From assembly GCA_045612925.1 (NCBI GenBank), contig JAZKZX010000041.1:1-45235 (forward strand): DNA of 45,235 nucleotides, given 5' to 3'. Each line of letters opens with the position of its first letter. The first letter of the stretch is position 1. The position numbers were made by a program, and so were the translations under genes. The notes beneath the pieces were generated by a model. It searched no databases and was not told the DNA's origin. It saw nothing but the letters and a program-made list of their open reading frames with translations. Below are positions 8,797 through 16,030 of the stretch, piece by piece. Origin of the DNA: UBA1189 sp045612925 (lineage in GTDB: Bacteria > Bacteroidota > Bacteroidia > Bacteroidales > Bacteroidaceae).

Positions 8797-11250
8797 TTAC
8801 ATCGCGTTGAGGTTGTTGAGGCGCATCTCGAGGTCCATCTCATCGGAGCATAGTACCTGGCGGGGCTTGCTGCCATCGACGGGGCCTACGATGCCTGCCT
8901 TCTCGAGCTGATCCATGATGCGCCCGGCACGGTTGTATCCGATAGAGAACTTGCGCTGAATGAGCGAGGTGGAGCCCGACTGATGAATGACTACGAGGCG
9001 TGCCGCATCTTCAAACATGGGGTCGAGGCGCTTGAGGTCTACATCTTCAAGGTTGCTGCCCTCGCCTGCATTCTCATCTACATACTCGGGCAGATAGAAG
9101 GCGGTGGGGTAGCCCTGCTGCTCGCTGATGTAGCGGCAGATGCTATCTACTTCAGGTGTGTCAACGAAGGCGCACTGTACGCGTACGGGGTCGAGGCCTT
9201 GCAGGAACAGGAGGTCTCCACGGCCAATGAGCTGGTTGGCTCCAGGGCGGTCGAGGATGGTGCGTGAGTCGATCATTGCCGTTACGCGGAAGGCGATACG
9301 GGCAGGGAAGTTGTTCTTGATATTACCCGTGATGATATTGGTCGTAGGACGCTGTGTGGCAATGATGGCGTGGATACCCACGGCACGAGCCAATTGAGCG
9401 ATACGGGCGATGGGCATCTCGACCTCCTTGCCGGCGGTCATGATGAGGTCGCCAAACTCGTCGATGATGACTACGATGTAGGGCATGTATTTGTGGCCCT
9501 TCTCGGGGTTGAGCTGGCGCTTGATGAACTTGTCGTTGTACTCTTTCACGGTGCGTACGCCTGCCATTTTGAGCAGGTCGTAGCGGGTGTCCATCTCTAC
9601 GCAGATAGACTTGAGGGTCTGTACCACCTTGGTGACATCGGTGATGATGGCATCTTCGCCGTCGGGGAGCTTGGCAAGGAAGTGTCTCTCGATGGGGGTG
9701 TATACCGAGAACTCTACCTTTTTGGGGTCGATGATGACGAACTTCAGCTCGGCAGGGTGTTTCTTGTACAATAAGGAGGTCACGATGGCATTCAGGCCGA
9801 CCGACTTACCCTGACCTGTGGCACCTGCTACGAGGAGGTGGGGCATCTTGCAGAGGTCGAACATGAAGATCTCGTTCGTGATGGTCTTGCCGAGGGCTAC
9901 GGGGAGGTCGTAGGTGCACTCCTGGAACTTGCGGCTGCTGATGACCGAGTGCATCGACACGATTTGTGGGTTGGCGTTAGGTATCTCTATACCGATGGTA
10001 CCCTTACCCGGTATGGGGGCAATGATACGGGTGCTCAATGCCGAGAGGGTCATGGCGATATCGTCCTCGAGATTCTTGATCTTCGAGATGCGCACACCAG
10101 GTGCGGGGGTAATCTCGTAGAGGGTGATGGTGGGGCCTACGGTAGCCTTGATGGAGGATATCTCGATGCCAAAGTTGCGCAATGCCTGTATGATGTTCTC
10201 CTTGTTGGCATTTTGCTCGTCGCGGTCTACGGTGAGTGACTCGTCGTTTTTCTTGTTGAGCAGGTCAAGGGTGGGGAACTTGTAGCGCGAGAGGTCGAGG
10301 CGGGGATTGTAGGGCTCGATAATCTTATCGGCCTTTTCTTCCTCGTTTATTTCGATGGTGAACTCGGTCTCCTCGGTCTCTTCTTCTTTGGGCTCGGTGA
10401 TGACGGCCGTGTCGGCAACTTCGTCGTCTTCGATAGCTTCGACAATCTCCATCTCCATCTCGTCGTTAGTTGTGGGTGTTGTCGTCTCGGCGATGTCGTC
10501 GTCGTTCCACTCAATCTCGGGAGAGGGGGCCTCCTCTATGGTGAATGTGATATCTGCGGTGCTTGTCTCCTCGGGGGCGGGAGCTATGGGCGATTCGGCC
10601 TCATCCTTGCCTGGTAGCTTGATGTGGCAGAGATTGCGGATAATCTCTATGGTGTTGGGACTGAGGTAGATGCAGAAGAAGATGGCCGTAACGATCAGGA
10701 TGATGATGATGCCCGGCATGCCAAACTGGCTATCGAGCCATGCGGCAGCATTGTAGCCATGGTATCCGCCCCAGTAGGTGGCTGATGCGTCGAGCCAGCG
10801 GTCAACGGTGACGCTCAGGAATAGCGATCCCCATATAAGAATGGTGGCGCAGCAGATAAACCAGTATTTGAGGTCAAACTTGCGTATGCGCATGAGGGTA
10901 AGCCCCAGCAAGGCCAAGAAGAGGGCTATGCTATATGATGATACTCCGAAGCTGCTGTTGATGAGCGAGTCGGCGATGTGTGCGCCGCGCTCGCCGGTAG
11001 AGTTTTGTGTCTCCTGTTTGATGGGGTTGGCTATCTGCTCAGTGATGGTTTGTTGCTCTATGGCACTTTGGTCGGCGCCACCATTGAGTATGAAGGATGT
11101 GAATGCCAATGCCATGTATACGGCCACCATAACGCAGAGCAAGCCGGTGACAAACTGTACCGTCTCGTTCTTTATGACAGCGCGGATGTTCTCAATCCAC
11201 TTGATCTGTCTCTTCTCTTGTACTTTCTTCGAGTTTTTCTGTATTGCCAT
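8797..11250 (-). CDS. ftsK: DNA translocase FtsK
   Basis: A septum-anchored motor that pumps DNA during chromosome dimer resolution and division. The 817-residue protein has a short basic head, about four membrane segments (near 33-55, 104-120, 131-150 and 177-197), an acidic linker (about 215-310), then the alpha/beta motor. Walker A is GATGQGKSVGLN near residue 475, Walker B is VVIIDEFGDL near 590, and a C-terminal winged-helix gamma domain (KFSIGYNRAGRIMDQLE) binds orienting sequences. The linker is shorter than in E. coli FtsK (1329 residues), so this is a SpoIIIE-sized form. A -7 box lies at 11274-11281. Confidence 0.95.
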   Translation of the reverse strand: MAIQKNSKKVQEKRQIKWIENIRAVIKNETVQFVTGLLCVMVAVYMALAFTSFILNGGADQSAIEQQTITEQIANPIKQETQNSTGERGAHIADSLINSSFGVSSYSIALFLALLGLTLMRIRKFDLKYWFICCATILIWGSLFLSVTVDRWLDASATYWGGYHGYNAAAWLDSQFGMPGIIIILIVTAIFFCIYLSPNTIEIIRNLCHIKLPGKDEAESPIAPAPEETSTADITFTIEEAPSPEIEWNDDDIAETTTPTTNDEMEMEIVEAIEDDEVADTAVITEPKEEETEETEFTIEINEEEKADKIIEPYNPRLDLSRYKFPTLDLLNKKNDESLTVDRDEQNANKENIIQALRNFGIEISSIKATVGPTITLYEITPAPGVRISKIKNLEDDIAMTLSALSTRIIAPIPGKGTIGIEIPNANPQIVSMHSVISSRKFQECTYDLPVALGKTITNEIFMFDLCKMPHLLVAGATGQGKSVGLNAIVTSLLYKKHPAELKFVIIDPKKVEFSVYTPIERHFLAKLPDGEDAIITDVTKVVQTLKSICVEMDTRYDLLKMAGVRTVKEYNDKFIKRQLNPEKGHKYMPYIVVIIDEFGDLIMTAGKEVEMPIARIAQLARAVGIHAIIATQRPTTNIITGNIKNNFPARIAFRVTAMIDSRTILDRPGANQLIGRGDLLFLQGLDPVRVQCAFVDTPEVDSICRYISEQQGYPTAFYLPEYVDENAGEGSNLEDVDLKRLDPMFEDAARLVVIHQSGSTSLIQRKFSIGYNRAGRIMDQLEKAGIVGPVDGSKPRQVLCSDEMDLEMRLNNLNAM

Positions 11251-11273
11251 TCTTGTGTAGATATCTTAGTATA

Positions 11274-11281
11274 CAAAGATA
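11274..11281 (-). promoter_or_regulatory. -7 box upstream of ftsK
   Basis: Minus-strand TATCTTTG lies 23 bp before the ftsK ATG, in the 38-bp gap after the HAD gene. No clear -33 is seen, and the leader would be short, so ftsK may be co-transcribed with the HAD gene as well. Confidence 0.4.
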
Positions 11282-11288
11282 CGATTTT

Positions 11289-11711
11289 TTATCCGAATTG
11301 CCACCATTTTTTTGTTTTTTGTGTGGTGGAATTTTCTTTGATATCGTCCATCAATACTTCGCGATAGCTCTTGCCCTCTGTCACCATGCGGTAGATGAGT
11401 CCCCAGTCGGGGAGCCCGCCCACATTGCGGTCGTCGATGAAGAGGTCGACCTTGAGCTTGCGCGAGAAGTTGTCGTGCTTGGTGGTCTCCTCGGGGAAGT
11501 CCTTGTTGGCGGCATAGAATTCGACGCCACGCGCGCGGCACCAGGCGATGGCCTCTTCGAGCAATGCTCCCTCTCGTACGCTCCAGAGTATGAGGCGATG
11601 TCCGTCTCGGGCGAGCATCTTGAGTGTGTCGATGGCGAAGGGTATCTCGCGTCCTATCTCGGGGTAACGGTGTTCTACGATGGTACCGTCAAAGTCTATG
11701 GCGATGGTCAT
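11289..11711 (-). CDS. Small HAD-superfamily phosphatase (BT0820-like)
   Basis: A 140-residue protein with the HAD nucleophile motif DFDGT at residues 6-10 (MTIAIDFDGTIVEH), a motif-II Ser in LILWSVREG, and the acidic motif IV FIDDRNVGG near residue 92. There is no room for a cap domain, so it is a C0-type capless HAD, likely acting on a phosphorylated small molecule or polymer; I cannot name the substrate. It lies 38 bp upstream of ftsK. Its ATG follows a C8-A10 tract by 11 nt on the coding strand, an unusual leader that could be slippage-prone. Confidence 0.85.
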   Translation of the reverse strand: MTIAIDFDGTIVEHRYPEIGREIPFAIDTLKMLARDGHRLILWSVREGALLEEAIAWCRARGVEFYAANKDFPEETTKHDNFSRKLKVDLFIDDRNVGGLPDWGLIYRMVTEGKSYREVLMDDIKENSTTQKTKKWWQFG

Positions 11712-11722
11712 GGGGTGCGGTA

Positions 11723-11740
11723 TTTTTTTTTTGGGGGGGG
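11723..11740. repeat. T10-G8 homopolymer tract before the HAD gene
   Basis: Ten T (11723-11732) followed by eight G (11733-11740) lie just upstream of the HAD start (C8A10 on its coding strand). The G-run directly abuts the CTAGA array. Such tracts are prone to slippage. Confidence 0.8.
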
Positions 11741-11788
11741 TAGACTCTCTAGACTTTCTAGACTTTCTAGATTCTCTAGATTTCTAGG
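11740..11788. repeat. Second 9-bp CTAGA repeat array
   Basis: CTAGA (the first copy with G for C) begins at 11740, 11749, 11758, 11767 and 11776, nine bases apart, then a degenerate copy at 11784 after eight bases. The sequence matches the unit of the array at 7418-7498, 4.2 kb away on the other side of pepT-ftsK-HAD. Confidence 0.85.
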
Positions 11789-11810
11789 GGATTATAAATT
11801 AATAAAAACA

Positions 11811-11881
11811 TCAACGGTCGGCAACCGGCAGCCTGTTTTGGGGGATTAGTTCCCGGTAGACTGCTTGTTGTCGACCGTTGA
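11811..11881 (-). terminator. Large structured hairpin after guaA
   Basis: Ten-base perfect arms (11811-11820 and 11872-11881) enclose a second stem of four pairs (caac/gttg), a third of six pairs (gcagtc/ggctgc, with a wobble) and a small terminal stem (ggga/tccc). On the minus strand the structure is followed by GTTTTTATT. It most likely ends guaA transcription, but is larger than a plain terminator needs to be. Confidence 0.65.
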
Positions 11882-11895
11882 CTTATCTTATCTGA

Positions 11896-13203
11896 TTACT
11901 CCCACTCGATGGTTGCGTTGGGCTTCGGCGACATGTCGTAGCACACGCGGTTGACGGTCTTCACCTCGGCGAGGATACGGTCTGTAATCTTCATGAGGAT
12001 AGCCCAATCTACCTGCTCGATGGTGGCGGTCATGGCGTCGATGGTGTTGACGGCGCGGATGATGACGGGCCAGTCGTATGAGCGGGCGTTGTCGCGTACA
12101 CCTACTGACTTGAAGTCGGGCACTACGGTGAAGTACTGCCATACGGTCTTGTCGAGGCCTGCCTTTGCGAACTCTTCGCGGAGGATGGCGTCTGACTCAC
12201 GCACTGCTTCGAGGCGGTCGCGGGTGATAGCGCCGAGGCAGCGTACACCGAGGCCGGGGCCGGGGAACGGCTGGCGGTATACCATCTCATAGGGCAAGCC
12301 GAGCTCGAGACCACATGCACGAACCTCGTCCTTGAAGAGCTGCTTTAGGGGCTCTACGAGTTCGAACTGGAGGTCTTCGGGCAGACCACCTACATTGTGG
12401 TGGCTCTTCACGCACTTGGCTGTCTTGGTGCCGCTCTCTACGATATCGGGGTAGATGGTACCCTGACCGAGGTAGCTGATGCCTTCGAGCTTGCGGGCCT
12501 CTTCTTCGAATACGCGGATAAACTCACCACCGATGATCTTACGCTTCTCTTCGGGGTCAGCTACATTCTCAAGCTTGGTGAGGAAGCGCTCGGTAGCGTC
12601 GATATAGATGAGGTTGGCGTTGAGCTGGTTCTTGAACATCTCGACAACGGCTTCTGACTCGCCCTTACGCATGAGGCCGTGGTTGACATGCACGCATACG
12701 AGGTTGTTGCCGATGGCCTTGAGTAGCAATGCAGCTACTACAGAGCTGTCTACACCACCTGAAAGGGCGAGCAACACCTTCTTGTCGCCTACCTGGCGGC
12801 GTACGAGCTCTACCTGGTCAGCAACGAAGTTCTTCATATTCCAGTTGGCCTCGGCCTTGCAGGTATCGAAAACGAATCCCTTAACGGCTGCCTTGATAGC
12901 CTCCTCGTCGTCGGTAAACTGTGCCAACTTCACCTCGCACAATGCCTTGTCGTGGCCTGCCGCCATCACAGGGAAACCAGCCTCATAGATCTCGGGCAAT
13001 ACATCGATCTCTACGCCGTCGATTACATGGTTGGGGCTACCGTTGATGATGATACCCTTCACATTAGGCAATGCCTTCAACTCTGCTGCGGTGATGTCGT
13101 GCGGATAGATTTCGCTATACACACCCAACGCACGGATGGCTCTGGCAAGCACGGTGTTTTCGTGGCTGCCGAGGTCCAAAATAACAATCATGTCTTGTTT
13201 CAT
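11896..13203 (-). CDS. guaA: GMP synthase with degenerate, shortened glutaminase domain
   Basis: Aminates XMP to GMP using ATP. The synthetase half is complete: the PP-loop SGGVDSS at residues 148-154, KRKIIGGEF, QGTIYPD, KSHHNVGGLP, and the C-terminal dimer domain ending in PKPNATIEWE. The N-terminal glutamine amidotransferase domain is only about 120 residues instead of about 200. Where the family has GICYG, this protein reads MAAGHD, so the catalytic Cys is absent (Gly83 in an ungapped alignment). The segment holding the catalytic His-x-Glu is missing altogether. Total length is 435 residues against about 510-525. It should be able to use ammonia but not hydrolyse glutamine by itself. A second, complete guaA may lie elsewhere. 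Confidence 0.9.
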   Translation of the reverse strand: MKQDMIVILDLGSHENTVLARAIRALGVYSEIYPHDITAAELKALPNVKGIIINGSPNHVIDGVEIDVLPEIYEAGFPVMAAGHDKALCEVKLAQFTDDEEAIKAAVKGFVFDTCKAEANWNMKNFVADQVELVRRQVGDKKVLLALSGGVDSSVVAALLLKAIGNNLVCVHVNHGLMRKGESEAVVEMFKNQLNANLIYIDATERFLTKLENVADPEEKRKIIGGEFIRVFEEEARKLEGISYLGQGTIYPDIVESGTKTAKCVKSHHNVGGLPEDLQFELVEPLKQLFKDEVRACGLELGLPYEMVYRQPFPGPGLGVRCLGAITRDRLEAVRESDAILREEFAKAGLDKTVWQYFTVVPDFKSVGVRDNARSYDWPVIIRAVNTIDAMTATIEQVDWAILMKITDRILAEVKTVNRVCYDMSPKPNATIEWE

Positions 13204-13261
13204 AAAACAAATGTATAATTAAGGATAGTCTTTTTTGACTTATGTTTTGCTTTTCAGGTTG

Positions 13262-13269
13262 CAAAGTTA
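13262..13269 (-). promoter_or_regulatory. -7 box of guaA
   Basis: Minus-strand TAACTTTG matches TAnnTTTG, 58 bp upstream of the guaA ATG. No -33 TTTG at the right spacing. Confidence 0.45.
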
Positions 13270-13349
13270 CGAAAAAAGTATTTTTTCTTTTTCATGTTGT
13301 GGCGGTTTTTTTTACGCCGCATGCAACTTTTTTGATGTGTCGATTTCAA

Positions 13350-13391
13350 GAAAAAAGAGAGCATGACTCGCTCGGGGGTCGTATGCTCTCT
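13350..13391 (-). terminator. Terminator of dnaJ
   Basis: Nine-base arms (13356-13364 and 13383-13391) with a structured 18-base loop, followed on the minus strand by a run of U (13351-13356). Lies 29 bp after the dnaJ stop. Confidence 0.75.
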
Positions 13392-13420
13392 CTTGTGATG
13401 GGGTGAATGTTATGTAAGTG

Positions 13421-14578
13421 TTAGTCAAACAGGTTCTTGAACTTGCGGAAGATCTTCTCCTTCAGCCCCTCGTTGGGCATGAAGTTGTCGGACTTCTGGA
13501 ACTTTTCCATGGCAGCCCTCTCGTCGCGGCTCAAGGCCTCGGGGATGTATACGCTGATGTTCACCAGCAGGTCGCCCGTGCCGTAGCCATCCACGCTGGG
13601 CAATCCCTTGCCGCGCAGGCGCAGCACCTTGCCGGGTTGTGTGCCTGGCTCGATCTTTACGCGGACCTTGCTATCGATGGTGGGGATGTCGGCCGTGCCA
13701 CTGAGTGTGGCGGTGGGGATGTCGAGCAAGAGGTTGTATACGAGGTCGTTCTCGTCGCGTATGAGCTCGGCGTGTGGCTCCTCTTCGATGAGGATGAGCA
13801 GGTCGCCCGGTACGCCATTGCGCTTGCCCGCGTTACCCTTGCCGTTCATCGAGAGCTGCATGCCCTCGGCTACGCCAGCGGGAATCTTCACGGTCACGAT
13901 CTCCTCGGCATAGACGATGCCTTCGCCACTACAGTGCGGGCACTTGTTCTTGATGATCTTGCCCTCGCCGTTGCATCGGGGACACACGCTCTGTGTCTGC
14001 ATCATGCCGAAGATGCTCTGCTGGGTGCGGGTTACCGAACCTGTGCCATGACATTCGGGGCAGGTCTCTGTGCCTCCGTTGCCTTCGGCTCCTGTGCCAC
14101 CGCAGTGCTCGCAAGGTACATATTTCTTCAGTTTGAGCTTCTTCTCTACGCCCTCGGCTATCTCCTTGAGGCTGAGCTTGACCTTGATGCGGAGGTCCGA
14201 GCCACGGAAGCGACGCGCCTGCTGGCGGCCACCACCGCCACCGAAGCCTCCGAATCCGCCAAAGCCTCCATGGCCACCGAAGATGTCGCCAAACATCGAG
14301 AAGATGTCGTCCATAGACATGCCCTGTCCGCCATAGCCGCCACCAGCAGCGCCACCCATGCCGGCATGGCCAAACTGGTCGTAGCGAGCGCGCTTGTTGT
14401 CGTCGCTCAGTACCTCGTAGGCCTCGGCAGCCTCTTTGAACTTATCCTCGGCCTCCTTGTCACCCGGGTTGCGGTCGGGGTGATACTTGATGGCCATCTT
14501 CTTGTATGCCTTCTTGATCTCATCGGCCGACGCCTTCTTGTCGACACCAAGGACCTCGTAGTAATCTCTCTTTTCCAT
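13421..14578 (-). CDS. dnaJ: Chaperone protein DnaJ
   Basis: Hsp40 co-chaperone that stimulates DnaK ATPase and delivers unfolded proteins. With the ATG at 14578 it is 385 residues and starts MEKRDYYEVLGVDKKA, the family start; an upstream ATG at 14605 would add nine non-conserved residues that cross the heptamer repeat. The J domain carries HPD (KYHPDRNPGD). A Gly/Phe-rich linker (about 75-130) follows. Four zinc repeats are present: CEHCGGTG, CPECHGTG, CPRCNGEG and CPHCSGEG. The C-terminal substrate domains complete a normal type I DnaJ. It follows grpE by 54 bp. Confidence 0.96.
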   Translation of the reverse strand: MEKRDYYEVLGVDKKASADEIKKAYKKMAIKYHPDRNPGDKEAEDKFKEAAEAYEVLSDDNKRARYDQFGHAGMGGAAGGGYGGQGMSMDDIFSMFGDIFGGHGGFGGFGGFGGGGGRQQARRFRGSDLRIKVKLSLKEIAEGVEKKLKLKKYVPCEHCGGTGAEGNGGTETCPECHGTGSVTRTQQSIFGMMQTQSVCPRCNGEGKIIKNKCPHCSGEGIVYAEEIVTVKIPAGVAEGMQLSMNGKGNAGKRNGVPGDLLILIEEEPHAELIRDENDLVYNLLLDIPTATLSGTADIPTIDSKVRVKIEPGTQPGKVLRLRGKGLPSVDGYGTGDLLVNISVYIPEALSRDERAAMEKFQKSDNFMPNEGLKEKIFRKFKNLFD

Positions 14579-14596
14579 GTGCTTGTGTTTGCCTTT

Positions 14597-14631
14597 AATT
14601 GTCAATTGTCATTTGTCAATTGTCAATTTGA
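14597..14631. repeat. Tandem heptamer AATTGTC between grpE and dnaJ
   Basis: Five 7-bp units in a row: aattgtc, aattgtc, atttgtc, aattgtc and a degraded aatttga. The array fills most of the 54-bp grpE-dnaJ spacer. AATT/caatt symmetry lets the array fold into weak hairpins. Confidence 0.8.
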
Positions 14632-14632
14632 A

Positions 14633-15226
14633 TCATTGTCCTACTGCCACTTTGGCGTGTCGTATCACCTTGTCGCCCAGTTTATATCCAGCCTGTACGC
14701 AATCGAGGATTTTGCCTTTGAGCTCCTCGGTGGGGGCGGGGATGAGGGCGATGGCCTCGTGGAAATCGGTGTCGAAATCCTGTCCGTCGGTGTCAATCTT
14801 CTCCAATCCCTGTTGTACGAGGGTGCTCTTGAACTTCTGTGCGATGAGCTTGAATCCCTCAATGCAAGCGTCGGCATCCATGCCCTTCTCCATGTTCTCG
14901 AGGGCGCGGTCCATATCGTCCACGATGGGCAGTTCGGCGGTGATCACCTTCTCGGCAGCACTCTTGATGAGTTCGGCCTTCTCCTTCATGGTGCGCTTAC
15001 GGTAGTTGTCAAACTCTGCCGCCTGGCGCAGGTAGCGGTCTTGCAGCTCGGCAATCTTGGTTTCGGCCTCGGCGAGCTGTAGTCTTAGCTGCTCCTCCTC
15101 GGTGAGGGGCTCCTCGGGCTGCTGCTCGGTGTTGTCTACATTGTCATTGCTCTCGGGAGTAGCGGTCTCCTCGGCCGCAGTGGTCAACTCCTCATCAGTC
15201 ATCTTCTTTTCTTCTTGAGTGCTCAT
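14633..15226 (-). CDS. grpE: Nucleotide exchange factor GrpE
   Basis: Releases ADP from DnaK. Using the ATG at 15226 gives 197 residues (MSTQEEKKMTDEE); an upstream ATG at 15277 would add a 17-residue head unlike the family. An acidic, Gln/Glu-rich N-terminus (to about residue 55) leads into the long dimer coiled coil (EEQLRLQLAEAETKIAELQDR) and then the beta domain with FHEAIALI and VQAGYKLGDKVIRHAKVAV. It heads a grpE-dnaJ pair. No TAnnTTTG box is visible upstream, which would suit a different heat-stress control, but this is inference. Confidence 0.94.
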   Translation of the reverse strand: MSTQEEKKMTDEELTTAAEETATPESNDNVDNTEQQPEEPLTEEEQLRLQLAEAETKIAELQDRYLRQAAEFDNYRKRTMKEKAELIKSAAEKVITAELPIVDDMDRALENMEKGMDADACIEGFKLIAQKFKSTLVQQGLEKIDTDGQDFDTDFHEAIALIPAPTEELKGKILDCVQAGYKLGDKVIRHAKVAVGQ

Positions 15227-15431
15227 ATCGTTATTTGTAATTAGTCGGGTTGTAATGAAATGGATCGCATGCGACAAGTTGTCACATTATACATGTAAAC
15301 AAAAACCTTGCCACAGGGTTTAAGTGTCATATTCTGATGGTGTGGCGTGCTATTTTCTGTCATGGCGTGCCATTTTGGCGGAAAAACGGGGTGTTGTGCG
15401 GGATTAAGGCTTTTGACCCGCTCTGTTTTGC

Positions 15432-15497
15432 CGGTCTACCCATTTCGTTGCGTCGGTCTACCCATTTCGTTGCGTCGGTCTACCCATTTTGTCGCGT
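15432..15497. repeat. Three 22-bp tandem repeats
   Basis: Units at 15432-15453, 15454-15475 and 15476-15497. The first two are identical; the third differs at two bases. A partial fourth copy (cggtatacc) follows. The core is cggtctacccatttcgtt. Confidence 0.9.
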
Positions 15498-15663
15498 CGG
15501 TATACCGTCGCACCGCGGAGGGAGGTTACACAAATATTTTTCGCTGGTGCGACGAGGCGCCGTGGGTCCTATGGGCGATAAAACAACTGCCGATTTTCGT
15601 AGCGCAACATATGGCGCCAATATCAATGACTTACTCTGCCATGCATCACTCACGAGTGAATGT

Positions 15664-15816
15664 GTAAGTAATCAGTAATCAGTAATCAGTTTTTTTTAAG
15701 TGCGATGCGGAAATGTATAAAAAGAAGGTTATATATAATAATTATTATATATAAAAATTTTCTTTACCAAAATACTAATCAAAATAAAATAACTGATTAC
15801 TGATTACTGATTACTT
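15664..15816. repeat. Nested inverted-repeat element built of heptamers
   Basis: Perfect 26-bp arms at 15664-15689 and 15791-15816, each made of three tandem AGTAATC heptamers (read as GATTACT in the right arm). The 101-bp interior is A/T-rich and contains a perfect 26-bp palindrome at 15729-15754, flanked by aaagaa/ttcttt. A direct repeat tctgccatgc lies at 15635-15644 and 15816-15825, around the element. There is no open frame inside, so if mobile it is non-autonomous. Confidence 0.85.
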
Positions 15817-15850
15817 CTGCCATGCGTCTTTGTGTCTTTTCCTGAAAAAG

Positions 15851-15899
15851 GTTGACTCTTTTACTGGAGAGATTGACTCTTTCCCTGAGATAGTTGACT
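15851..15899. repeat. 21-bp repeats with core (g/a)ttgact
   Basis: The core gttgact or attgact starts at 15851, 15872 and 15893, each 21 bases apart, with related T-rich and purine-rich parts between. The array lies 50-100 bp upstream of the fucosidase -33 box, where regulator sites could sit. Confidence 0.65.
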
Positions 15900-15947
15900 T
15901 TATGCGGATTTAGATTTTTAGGTGGTATTTAATTTTTTTAGGGGAGA

Positions 15948-15980
15948 TTTTGGGGAATAGGAAATTTTTTGCTAAATTTG
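15948..15980 (+). promoter_or_regulatory. Promoter of the fucosidase operon
   Basis: TTTG at 15948-15951, 21 bp, TAAATTTG at 15973-15980. It predicts a start near 15987 and a leader of about 44 nt. Confidence 0.75.
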
Positions 15981-16030
15981 CATAATATTTAATGTTGTAA
16001 ATACTTGTAAATTTTTTAATTTTAGTGATC

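Larger units (their letters stand above)
15227..16030. other. Gene-free, repeat-rich gap between grpE and the fucosidase
   Basis: About 800 bp with no credible gene. A 113-codon open frame at 15337-15678 is made largely of the repeats and has no family resemblance. The gap holds, in order: two copies of tggcgtgc(t/c)atttt (15342 and 15363), three 22-bp tandem repeats, an inverted pair gtcgcacc (15507-15514) and ggtgcgac (15546-15553), a nested inverted-repeat element (15664-15816), three 21-bp repeats, and the fucosidase promoter. Confidence 0.75.

Noticed and set aside
13418..15082. Open frame of 554 codons opposite dnaJ and grpE
   Set aside because: Both genes on the other strand are certain; the frame is a codon-bias artefact of GC-rich sequence.
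15432..15497. Possible CRISPR array
   Set aside because: The 22-bp units touch each other without spacers, and no cas gene is near.
15337..15678. 113-codon frame in the grpE-fucosidase gap
   Set aside because: It is built from the 22-bp repeats, has no recognisable start context and no resemblance to a family.
16025..16030. GTG start for the fucosidase
   Set aside because: The ATG six bases later opens a normal signal peptide.
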